A stretch of DNA of 23,016 nt, from IMG/VR virus record IMGVR_UViG_3300037628_000586, positions 1 to 23,016 of that record. One strand, written 5' to 3'. A program made the translations under genes and the position numbers. Below are positions 16,562 through 21,481 of the stretch, in pieces (position 1 is the first letter of the stretch; every line of letters begins with the position of its first letter). Under the pieces are notes generated by a model, which saw only the letters and a program-made list of their open reading frames with translations, was not told the DNA's origin and searched no databases. The stretch is from a virus.

Positions 16562-17347
16562 TTACTCTTCCGTGTCGGGACTGCGGGTGGTACGAGTGCC
16601 AGCCAGATGATTCTTCCTTGCCGGGGTTATTTTCCCGGCAGGCTTCGGATCGACCGGAGGGGAAATATATTCATCCAGGTCGCCAGCCATACCAATCTCG
16701 TCCTGCTCTTCGGCGGACATGACGGAGGTGTCGGGGGCGGTCGGGGGAATATCGTCCATCTGTGTGATTCCCATACCGAAGGTCGTTTCGACGGTTTCGA
16801 CTTCGGCGGCGATCATTTCGTGTTCATCAGAGACGACAGTACCAAAGGGAGCGTCAGATTCGGAAGCTGCTTTGTAGCCCGGTGCTTCATCGGCCAGGAC
16901 AAGTGAACCTTTTGCATCGTGTGCGGCTTTGGCTTCAGCTATACAACTCTGATCTTGGCCAACTTTGTCTTCACGATGAACAACATCACCGTGGATATCG
17001 TCAGAGGCCATCACGACTTCATCTTCGCAAAGAACAACGTCAAAACCCAATCTCGCTCGTTTCTGTAAATCAGCCACCAGAGCAACCGACGCACTCAACC
17101 GCGATTCCAGATCGTCAACTTCAGCGGCCAGCTTACTAATTTCCAGGTCCTTCTGATCCTTATTCCGTAGCGGTGAGAGAATAACGCCCATCGGGTTGAT
17201 AGCCAGTTCGCAAGTCAGATGACCGCCCCCGACAATCAGAAATCGGGCGGTGCGCTCCAGGCAGCGAGAATCGAAACGAATACTGTTTCCGTTGGCCAGT
17301 CCCTTCATCAGTTCAGCGATGCTCATGTCTTTTGTTACGTTACTCAT
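16562..17347 (-). CDS. Acidic protein with central coiled coil, 261 aa
   Basis: Residues 1-75 look folded, with a FLIVGGGHLTCELAINPMGV hydrophobic stretch (about 36-55). Residues about 82-114 form a likely coiled coil (KLAAEVDDLESRLSASVALV). The remainder, to the end, is very acidic and appears disordered, with Pro-rich and Ser/Thr-rich parts and a basic tail. The start overlaps the stop of the zinc-ribbon gene by ATGA and has AGGAG upstream. I do not recognise the family. It lies between early-late regulatory-looking genes and the endolysin, so either a regulatory or an assembly role is possible. Confidence 0.7.
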   Translation of the reverse strand: MSNVTKDMSIAELMKGLANGNSIRFDSRCLERTARFLIVGGGHLTCELAINPMGVILSPLRNKDQKDLEISKLAAEVDDLESRLSASVALVADLQKRARLGFDVVLCEDEVVMASDDIHGDVVHREDKVGQDQSCIAEAKAAHDAKGSLVLADEAPGYKAASESDAPFGTVVSDEHEMIAAEVETVETTFGMGITQMDDIPPTAPDTSVMSAEEQDEIGMAGDLDEYISPPVDPKPAGKITPARKNHLAGTRTTRSPDTEE

Positions 17348-17586
17348 TTGCGTCTCCTCTGGTTTGTTAGAAATTGTGTCATTTCTTCTGGTTTAATGGG
17401 GGTGAGAAGAAAAATATGTTTACAATGTTCACACTGAGAGGATCTAAAAAAATCGTTCTCAGGTAGTTTAGTGAGTTTGTGTCGTGTCTCACAACAAACA
17501 GGACACCAACCCCTTTCAACTAATCCCTGTTCGTGGTCTGTCATGACGGGAAATTTAAAACCAAAAAACATACTGTTTGCGTCCAT
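17344..17586 (-). CDS. Small zinc-ribbon protein, 80 aa
   Basis: Two Cys pairs, CPVC (about 28-31, followed by an extra Cys) and CEHC (about 52-55), are spaced as in a zinc ribbon. The rest of the protein is basic. Such small phage proteins often bind nucleic acid or host transcription proteins, but the target cannot be told here. The ATG has AAAGGAG just upstream. It is the first gene after a putative promoter (17614-17641) and is coupled by ATGA to the acidic coiled-coil gene. Confidence 0.75.
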   Translation of the reverse strand: MDANSMFFGFKFPVMTDHEQGLVERGWCPVCCETRHKLTKLPENDFFRSSQCEHCKHIFLLTPIKPEEMTQFLTNQRRRK

Positions 17587-17613
17587 CTCGTCTCCTTTCG
17601 TCTTTAGATATTG

Positions 17614-17641
17614 AGTTTACTTTAATTTTTGGGAAAGTCAA
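17614..17641 (-). promoter_or_regulatory. Putative sigma70-like promoter for the zinc-ribbon to large-terminase genes
   Basis: TTGACT (17641-17636) and TAAACT (17619-17614) are separated by 16 nt, upstream of the zinc-ribbon gene with a leader of about 20 nt. The TTGACT box is the last of three copies repeated by the adjacent 14-bp tandem repeat. Confidence 0.45.
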
Positions 17642-17678
17642 GAGTCATCAGTCAAGAGTCATCAGTCAAGGGTCATCA
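17637..17678. repeat. Three tandem copies of a 14-bp repeat
   Basis: GTCAAGAGTCATCA is repeated head to tail at 17637-17650, 17651-17664 and 17665-17678, the last with one change (A to G). The third copy contains the stop codon of the RMF-like gene. Read on the minus strand, each copy supplies a TTGAC box. Confidence 0.9.
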
Positions 17679-17818
17679 TATACCCAAGCATCATCTTCCT
17701 CTGCATCAAAAAATCCGTCACGCCAATTGTCCCATTGCGCGTCGGCATCGTCGTAGGGATTCATCTCTGAATCGTCACCTCGGTCGTAAGCCTCTCGTCC
17801 TTTGTCGTATGCAGTCAT
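17666..17818 (-). CDS. RMF/CrpP-like microprotein, 50 aa
   Basis: A 50-aa protein starting at an ATG directly after the stop codon of the upstream gene, with AAAGGGA as ribosome site. The pattern AYDKGREAYDRGD, NPYDDADAQW and WRDGFFDAEED matches the small RMF/CrpP-like group by its Gly-x-x-Ala helix, Asn-Pro-Tyr turn and Trp-x-x-Gly-Phe helix. RMF binds the ribosome and causes it to dimerise and go dormant. Many phages carry related short proteins of unknown role. Unlike the basic RMF, this one is strongly acidic, so ribosome binding is doubtful. Its 3' end lies inside a tandem repeat. Confidence 0.75.
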   Translation of the reverse strand: MTAYDKGREAYDRGDDSEMNPYDDADAQWDNWRDGFFDAEEDDAWVYDDP

Positions 17819-18187
17819 TTATTTTCCCTTTGGGACTACAGCGTCTATTACGGCATCAATACCTCCGCGTGAATAGACCTTACGAAGATAAGTTCTTCTC
17901 GCTGAATCTCTCCGTTTATATTTGGCTTCAAGTTCAGCACCCCAACATCTTTTTTTGAAATGCTTAAAATCTTTTATAAGATCTCCATTAAAAGCATCTC
18001 CAAACCAAAACTGACCTCTAGCCAATCTCACATATCGATGACAGAGTTTACATGTCCCAACCCATCTCGGACCACTAAAACCACAATGTTGCTCACGACG
18101 CCAAATAAGAGTATGTTTACTTAATCCTTTTTCGGTTTCGGCTTTTAATTGAGGAATTGTTTTTCTTTTACGAGAAACTATATCCAT
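17819..18187 (-). CDS. Basic Cys-containing protein, 122 aa
   Basis: A basic 122-aa protein with RKRKTIPQLKAETEKGLSKH at the start, a Cys/His cluster (HCGFSGPRWVGTCKLCHRYV, about 34-53) and a later Cys (about 81, KKRCWGAE). The arrangement could bind zinc. The start resembles the opening of NinG/Rap-type recombination proteins, but the DAGHF and CNxCN motifs of that family are missing, so I do not assign it. The C-terminus is basic and helical. GGGAGAG lies before the ATG and is partly covered by a small hairpin. The stop codon is followed at once by the RMF-like gene. Confidence 0.7.
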   Translation of the reverse strand: MDIVSRKRKTIPQLKAETEKGLSKHTLIWRREQHCGFSGPRWVGTCKLCHRYVRLARGQFWFGDAFNGDLIKDFKHFKKRCWGAELEAKYKRRDSARRTYLRKVYSRGGIDAVIDAVVPKGK

Positions 18188-18196
18188 TTTACTCTC

Positions 18197-18211
18197 CCAT
18201 ACCCTGTATGG
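18197..18211 (-). other. Hairpin overlapping the ribosome site of the 122-aa gene
   Basis: CCATAC (18197-18202) and GTATGG (18206-18211) form a perfect 6-bp stem with a 3-nt loop. On the minus strand its 3' arm covers the first two G of the GGGAGAG ribosome site. It could dampen translation or be bound by a regulator. Confidence 0.5.
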
Positions 18212-18369
18212 TCACTTTTAAAACTACAGAATCTAAACATAGGTACGATATAGATATATGCAGGTCGTAAGACGCCTCACCCCAAAGACCCCGGGGGGGG
18301 TGTCTCATTGTGTCATTCTTCCAGTTCTGGGCAAAAAAAGAAGGTGTTGTGCCTCATAAGCTATTAATA
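18212..18369. other. Intergenic region with a C4-G8 tract and a T-rich stretch
   Basis: No gene is visible here. The region holds CCCC followed by eight G (18289-18300), flanked by CACCCC and GGGGTG that could form a stem. It also holds an AT-rich patch near 18240-18260 and, on the minus strand, a run of seven T about 40 nt after the upstream gene's stop. There is no convincing stem before that T-run. One TTGTGC (18347-18352) matches the hexamer repeated in the divergent region. Confidence 0.5.
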
Positions 18370-18939
18370 TTACTCATCTTTATCCTCTATAGCTTGCCGC
18401 TTAATAGGCGGCAAGTCGTCATCGTCTTCCTTAATTAACACCGCATCCTCAACGCCAAGCATATACCCTGTGGCCCTTGCCATCGCCCTGGCTAACAGGT
18501 CTAGCGTGCTCCCTTCGGCGTCATGGCCACGCTCAAGGCGTTCTTTATCGTAGAATATACCGAAGATTGTCGCGCAGTCTCGGGGGCTCGCGTTTTTTAG
18601 CTTGTCGGAGGTAATCCCACTTAGTGCCGTCTGCTGCATACTGGCCAGCATGTCTGCTCTGTGCGTCTTGAACTCTTTCAGTCCGGGTATAATACCGGTC
18701 CATGTCGTGCTGTTGCGTGTGCAATGGGCCTTTAGATTAGTAGTCGTGCAACCGAAGAGGACCGATGCCTGCTCAAGTGTTAAATCAGGCTTAGCTATCT
18801 TGGCGAACTTGATCATCTCAAAAGTAAGACCCTTGTTGGAGGTAATGCTGACGTTATTGGTTGTCGGTTCTTCCGGTGTGATTTCGTCGGCTGGTTCAGT
18901 TGGTGAGTCGTTGAGAGGTAAGAAGTCGTTTGCGTCCAT
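18370..18939 (-). CDS. Putative terminase small subunit / HTH DNA-binding protein, 189 aa
   Basis: The N-terminal ~35 residues are acidic and disordered. Residues about 38-75 (FEMIKFAKIAKPDLTLEQAS then VLFGCTTTNLKAHCTR) look like a helix-turn-helix of the kind used by small terminases to bind pac or cos DNA. A helical core follows (KTHRADMLASMQQTALSGIT, then SPRDCATIFGIFYDKERLER), which resembles the oligomerisation region of these proteins. The C-terminus is acidic (EDDDD). It is the first gene of the leftward unit that contains the large terminase, which supports the call. A transcriptional regulator is the main alternative. No ribosome site precedes the ATG; a promoter ends just before it. 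Confidence 0.7.
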   Translation of the reverse strand: MDANDFLPLNDSPTEPADEITPEEPTTNNVSITSNKGLTFEMIKFAKIAKPDLTLEQASVLFGCTTTNLKAHCTRNSTTWTGIIPGLKEFKTHRADMLASMQQTALSGITSDKLKNASPRDCATIFGIFYDKERLERGHDAEGSTLDLLARAMARATGYMLGVEDAVLIKEDDDDLPPIKRQAIEDKDE

Positions 18940-18946
18940 AGTTGAA

Positions 18947-18975
18947 GTTTTAGCAGATTATGAGTGAGATGTCAA
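18947..18975 (-). promoter_or_regulatory. Putative promoter of the leftward operon, predicted leaderless start
   Basis: TTGACA (18975-18970) and TAAAAC (18952-18947) are spaced by 17 nt. Transcription would begin near 18940, one base before the ATG at 18939, and no ribosome site is present, so the message may be leaderless. The block carries the CAGATTATG ... ATGTCAA element also seen at 14345-14365. Confidence 0.5.
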
Positions 18976-19050
18976 CCAAACTAGGTGTGTATTCTAATCC
19001 TACAAAAAGCACAAGCGTATTCCTCAGTGATAACGTGCAGTTAAGCCATA

Positions 19051-19080
19051 AACGCACAAGCAAACACAAGCAAACACAAG
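19051..19080. repeat. 10-bp tandem repeats (iteron-like)
   Basis: CAAACACAAG occurs twice head to tail (19061-19080), preceded by a related copy AACGCACAAG (19051-19060). The 10-bp period places each copy on the same face of the helix, as expected for cooperative protein binding. Confidence 0.8.
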
Positions 19081-19092
19081 CGTTTGTGCTTT
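19075..19092. repeat. Left arm of an 18-bp perfect inverted repeat
   Basis: CACAAGCGTTTGTGCTTT is the exact reverse complement of 19299-19316. Each arm also contains an imperfect dyad, CACAA-N4-TTGTG, typical of a dimer binding site. Confidence 0.85.
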
Positions 19093-19176
19093 GAAATAGT
19101 CCGAAAAGCTCAATGATTTCAATGTCCTACACTACCCTATATATATAAAACACAAATAAACACATACACACACCCC

Positions 19177-19210
19177 TATACGCGCGCGCACGTGCGTACG
19201 CATGCGTACA
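19177..19210. other. 34-bp perfect alternating pyrimidine-purine tract (Z-DNA candidate)
   Basis: Every base from 19177 to 19210 alternates pyrimidine and purine, with a CGCGCGCG core. It contains the 10-bp palindrome CGCACGTGCG (19187-19196) and the 14-bp palindrome GTACGCATGCGTAC (19196-19209). It lies midway between the two arms of the 18-bp inverted repeat. Confidence 0.85.
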
Positions 19211-19298
19211 AGGGGGCTCTGTTTTGGCTGTGTTTCTGTGCTTTCTGTGTCGGCTGGCCTGATTGTGTAATGATATTATATAGTTAAGTAGGCACAAA

Positions 19299-19316
19299 AA
19301 AGCACAAACGCTTGTG
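19299..19316. repeat. Right arm of the 18-bp perfect inverted repeat
   Basis: AAAGCACAAACGCTTGTG pairs exactly with 19075-19092. With the next base it holds the near-palindrome GCACAA-ACGC-TTGTGC (19302-19317), matched at 14 of 16 positions. Confidence 0.85.
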
Positions 19317-19370
19317 CGCGGCTGTGTTTCGTTGTGCAAGTGCTTGATATTGTTGGGTATTATCCGTTGT

Positions 19371-19538
19371 ATGGTGTCAGATAATGAGAAAAGACGGTGT
19401 ACTGTGTATGGCGTTGTAATTGAGCGCACAAAGAAATGTGCTCTAGTTTGCTTAGTGATTCCACGTGGTTACAAAGAAAACGCACAAGATAATAATAAAC
19501 GTCGATTATCGGTTGACACCGTACACCGTAGGGTGTAG
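19371..19538 (+). CDS. Possible 55-aa early protein
   Basis: An open frame from an ATG at 19371 encodes a basic 55-aa peptide with the stretch VYGVVIERTKKCALVCLVIP, which is patterned like a folded protein with two beta strands. There is no good ribosome site, and the frame runs through the repeat-rich control region and overlaps the dyad at 19511-19547. It may be a real small early gene or only a chance open frame. No family is recognised. Confidence 0.25.
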   Translation: MVSDNEKRRCTVYGVVIERTKKCALVCLVIPRGYKENAQDNNKRRLSVDTVHRRV

Positions 19539-19547
19539 GGTTGACAC
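19511..19547 (+). promoter_or_regulatory. Dyad flanked by two TTGACA boxes, early-operon control site
   Basis: GGTTGACAC is repeated at 19511-19519 and 19539-19547 (28-bp period). Between them lies a perfect hairpin/dyad TACACC-GTAG-GGTGTA (19522-19537). The boxes look like -35 elements, but no good -10 is visible at 16-18 bp, so a regulator-dependent promoter or operator is possible. Confidence 0.45.
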
Positions 19548-19615
19548 AGAAGAAAAAGAAAGAAACTGAAACACCATACATAGTAGGGATCAAAACCGTA
19601 CTCAGTGGGGACGCT

Positions 19616-19807
19616 ATGAGAGACTACGAAGTGAAAATAATTAATAAAGACGGAAATGTTCTGACTAGCTTTGAACATTACACTCTCAAAGAAGCAAAAA
19701 ATTCAGCTAAAGATAAACTATTTGACCGTGAGTTGTATCTAGCTGGGATGGTGAGAACCGAAGTTTGGTTGAATGAAAACAGTTTGGTTGTTTATTGTAG
19801 AAAGTGA
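19616..19807 (+). CDS. Small early protein, 63 aa
   Basis: The first clear gene of the rightward unit. A 63-aa protein with a simple strand-helix-strand layout: DYEVKIINKDGNVLTSFEHY, a KEAKNSAKDKLFDRELY helix, then VRTEVWLNENSLVVYCRK. The start is the ATG at 19616, with GGGGA about 5 nt upstream. An in-frame TTG at 19541 would add 25 residues but lies on the TTGACA box and lacks a spaced ribosome site. No family is recognised. Tiny proteins at this position are often host-takeover factors. Confidence 0.65.
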   Translation: MRDYEVKIINKDGNVLTSFEHYTLKEAKNSAKDKLFDRELYLAGMVRTEVWLNENSLVVYCRK

Positions 19808-19814
19808 GTTTATC

Positions 19815-20051
19815 ATGAGACACAACACCTACAATAAAGCGTCAATCATCACCGCACATGGCGCGGCCTGCACCGTCTGTGACGACGTTTTGAGTCGCGG
19901 CACCGTGGCATATATCAACGGCTGGCGGGTTATCTGTTCCCGGTATTGCATGGCTAAGCAGGTGATGCGGGACAACTGCCAACGGAACGAAACCGCCATA
20001 ATGCAGCGGCGTTGGGTGCGGATTTTGCGGAAGAAAAGGGGGAGAGTATGA
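19815..20051 (+). CDS. Small zinc-binding early protein, 78 aa
   Basis: CTVCDDVLSRGTVAYINGWR followed by VICSRYC gives a CxxC ... CxxxC pattern about 18 residues apart, as in a compact zinc finger of the TRASH/MYM-like kind. The C-terminus is very basic (RRWVRILRKKRGRV), which suggests nucleic-acid binding. The ATG at 19815 is 7 bp after the previous stop, with a weak GTGAG ribosome site. The stop overlaps the next start by ATGA. Target unknown. Confidence 0.7.
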   Translation: MRHNTYNKASIITAHGAACTVCDDVLSRGTVAYINGWRVICSRYCMAKQVMRDNCQRNETAIMQRRWVRILRKKRGRV

Positions 20052-20356
20052 GAGAATTCACTCGCGATCAATTAATTTTTGTGGTTGACTCTATGCTGAT
20101 TGGTGCCTTAGATCAGTGTGAAGGGGAAGACGGTGAGTTTGGCCCCTACACTAACGGTGCCATTGAAAGTGCAGGAATGGCTATTGCTACACTTTACGTG
20201 CAATTGACCGGAGATTCCGACGGCCTTGGAATTCACGACGCCTTAGCTTGGGCTGGTAATTTTTACGAGGCTGTGCATTCAGGAAATCCCGTGGTTACTA
20301 GCAAACATGCAGAGCGATTTATTGACGGCCTTTTTTTTGATTATTTGCGAGGCTAA
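20048..20356 (+). CDS. Acidic early protein, 102 aa
   Basis: A 102-aa acidic, mostly helical protein. The start is the ATG at 20048, overlapping the previous stop (ATGA) with GGGGAG just upstream. The sequence has DQCEGEDGEFGPYTNGAIES in the first half and a second helical part, HDALAWAGNFYEAVHSGNPV. No signal peptide or membrane segment is present and no family is recognised. Acidic small early proteins of phages sometimes mimic DNA or bind host enzymes, but nothing here shows that. Confidence 0.7.
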   Translation: MREFTRDQLIFVVDSMLIGALDQCEGEDGEFGPYTNGAIESAGMAIATLYVQLTGDSDGLGIHDALAWAGNFYEAVHSGNPVVTSKHAERFIDGLFFDYLRG

Positions 20357-20359
20357 CCC

Positions 20360-20620
20360 ATGACTGACAAACGCTACTACAACACCGCCCTTGACTGTAT
20401 CCGCGACCGCTTCAAAAATGAGCGGTTCACACATTTCGCCGTCATGGCGTGGGCGGTAAATCGTGAACAGGTCCATCAGTGGGCGGAAGAATTTCAAGAC
20501 CTTAAACTATGTGGGTTTATTATTGTTACTCCACATATTGTCACTGATAACACTAACGGAAACGGGCCGGTTATTGGTTGTAGTTACAAACTGGCAGAGA
20601 CAGAAAAGGGTGAGTCATGA
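20360..20620 (+). CDS. Small early protein, 86 aa
   Basis: The chain has a helical first half (NTALDCIRDRFKNERFTHFA then VMAWAVNREQVHQWAEEFQD) and a beta-rich second half (LCGFIIVTPHIVTDNTN). It starts 3 bp after the preceding stop and its stop overlaps the next start by ATGA. No family is recognised. It is one member of the tightly packed early cassette. Confidence 0.7.
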   Translation: MTDKRYYNTALDCIRDRFKNERFTHFAVMAWAVNREQVHQWAEEFQDLKLCGFIIVTPHIVTDNTNGNGPVIGCSYKLAETEKGES

Positions 20621-20775
20621 AGGATTGTAGAATTTATGTTGTATTGATTATCGCGGCAATGTGGGCAACAATTGGGTTTATGTCTACTTGTCCCGGTGTC
20701 CCATCTCAAATGTCTGGCATTATTGCAATGATAGCAATGTTACCCACTACTGTTGCAATAGGTGTTTGTGTTTAA
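20617..20775 (+). CDS. Small membrane protein, 52 aa
   Basis: A 52-aa protein with two likely membrane segments (about residues 6-23 and 33-51) joined by a short loop containing Cys and Pro. Both ends would face the same side. It begins with an ATGA overlap to the previous gene and has an upstream AAAAGGG ribosome site. Two-segment phage membrane proteins can be holins, but the early position and lack of a charged tail make an envelope-exclusion or other role equally likely. Confidence 0.6.
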   Translation: MKDCRIYVVLIIAAMWATIGFMSTCPGVPSQMSGIIAMIAMLPTTVAIGVCV

Positions 20776-20797
20776 TTATTGACTGAAAGGCTTTATT

Positions 20798-20959
20798 ATG
20801 AACGAATCCCGAGTAACAAAAATCCTCCGCATTATCAACCAACTGGAAGAAGAAACGAAACACCGCGACAACTTCGGCAAGTTCCTGATGCGGAAAACCG
20901 ACGATTTTTTGGATGATCTGGAAATCTTCTTGAATCAATGCCGAAAAGCGAGGCGGTGA
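20798..20959 (+). CDS. Small helical early protein, 53 aa
   Basis: A 53-aa protein that appears to be two helices (SRVTKILRIINQLEEETKHR and MRKTDDFLDDLEIFLNQCRK), likely forming a hairpin or a dimer. The ribosome site GAAAGG lies 8 nt before the ATG. It sits in the intervening space between two neighbours, is regularly coding, and ends 3 bp before the next ATG. No family is recognised. Confidence 0.65.
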   Translation: MNESRVTKILRIINQLEEETKHRDNFGKFLMRKTDDFLDDLEIFLNQCRKARR

Positions 20960-20962
20960 ATC

Positions 20963-21190
20963 ATGGCCGGATATTTAAGCAAGTTTGAAGGCTTTGAAGT
21001 CAAGCCGGTTCGTTTTATATCGGAGAATGTTGTTGAGGAATGCGAACCAAGTGAGGCGGAAACGTGGGTTATTTACGGTCGCGGCTCAGAAAAACAGTTA
21101 GAGGTTGTTTGTGATTGTGAAACAGAGAACAAAGCCAACGCCGTTAGAATCGCGATAGAAGCGTATGTCCGTTTCCAGGTTCGGGCATGA
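20963..21190 (+). CDS. Small early protein, 75 aa
   Basis: A 75-aa acidic protein with two beta stretches and a C-terminal helix (ENKANAVRIAIEAYVRFQVR). The central part has paired Cys residues (VVCDCETE). It is ended by an ATGA overlap with the following membrane protein. No family is recognised. Confidence 0.7.
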   Translation: MAGYLSKFEGFEVKPVRFISENVVEECEPSEAETWVIYGRGSEKQLEVVCDCETENKANAVRIAIEAYVRFQVRA

Positions 21191-21393
21191 TTGGCGCACC
21201 GCCCGACATAATCACCGCGATTCTAACCCCTCAGATCATCATGGTTATAATCATGTTTCTAATCTGGGTGGCTCTCTTCCCGGTCGCAATTGCTCAAATG
21301 CTACTGTTTAAGAACAGGGGCGAAAGGCTAGGCTCATGCGTACTATACCTGTTTCTGGTGCTGCCGGTCATAACGTGGTTACTGGTGAAATAA
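21187..21393 (+). CDS. Small two-segment membrane protein, 68 aa (holin-like in size)
   Basis: Two hydrophobic segments span about residues 14-40 and 49-67, separated by a short basic loop (FKNRGERLG). Positive charges in the loop suggest that both ends are periplasmic and the loop is cytoplasmic. It is about the length of a class II holin but lacks a charged C-terminal tail, and it is far from the endolysin in the leftward unit. It may instead act on the host membrane early in infection. Coupled on both sides (ATGA at the start, TAATG at the end). Confidence 0.65.
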   Translation: MIGAPPDIITAILTPQIIMVIIMFLIWVALFPVAIAQMLLFKNRGERLGSCVLYLFLVLPVITWLLVK

Positions 21394-21470
21394 TGGAGTG
21401 TTGCGTGCATTGCGGATACCGAAAACCGGTGATCCTGGCACGGTGTCCTCGCTGCAAGGGCGATTGCTGA
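21393..21470 (+). CDS. 25-aa zinc-ribbon microprotein
   Basis: An ATG overlapping the previous stop (TAATG) opens a 25-aa frame, MECCVHCGYRKPVILARCPR then CKGDC. Its two CxxC knuckles (Cys4/Cys7 and Cys18/Cys21) have the spacing of a minimal rubredoxin-like zinc ribbon, and the chain contains almost nothing else. This strict pattern argues for a real gene despite its size. Expected to bind zinc; partner unknown. Confidence 0.6.
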   Translation: MECCVHCGYRKPVILARCPRCKGDC

Positions 21471-21481
21471 AAGGTGAAACA

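Larger units (their letters stand above)
18976..19540. promoter_or_regulatory. Divergent control region / candidate replication origin
   Basis: About 565 bp between the leftward and rightward transcription units hold no convincing gene but dense repeats. The hexamer GCACAA occurs at 19009, 19054, 19292, 19302, 19426 and 19482 on the plus strand, and its complement TTGTGC at 19084, 19312 and 19332. Chance would give well under one copy in this length. There are also 10-bp tandem repeats, an 18-bp inverted repeat, a TATATATA plus CA-rich tract (19139-19176) and an alternating run. Iteron-like repeats next to easily melted DNA, between divergent operons, fit an origin with regulator sites. A pure operator region is the alternative. 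Confidence 0.55.

Noticed and set aside
18278-18305. Intrinsic terminator in the C4-G8 region
   Set aside because: The stem is possible but no T-run follows on either strand at the right place.
19051-19080. CRISPR array
   Set aside because: The repeat unit is only 10 bp and there are no spacers; it fits iterons.
19127-19429. 100-aa minus-strand frame across the control region
   Set aside because: The peptide is made of low-complexity runs (HAYARARAYRGVC) caused by the alternating tract and repeats, and it has no ribosome site.
18976-19540. tRNA or known riboswitch in the divergent region
   Set aside because: No cloverleaf with a TTC-type arm and no recognisable riboswitch core was seen.
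19541-19615. TTG extension of the first rightward gene
   Set aside because: The TTG is part of a TTGACA box and has no properly spaced ribosome site; the ATG at 19616 is better supported.
21398-21481. N-terminal extension of the 121-aa Cys-rich gene
   Set aside because: The extension has no ribosome site and overlaps the 25-aa zinc-ribbon frame; the ATG at 21482 has AAAGGTG.
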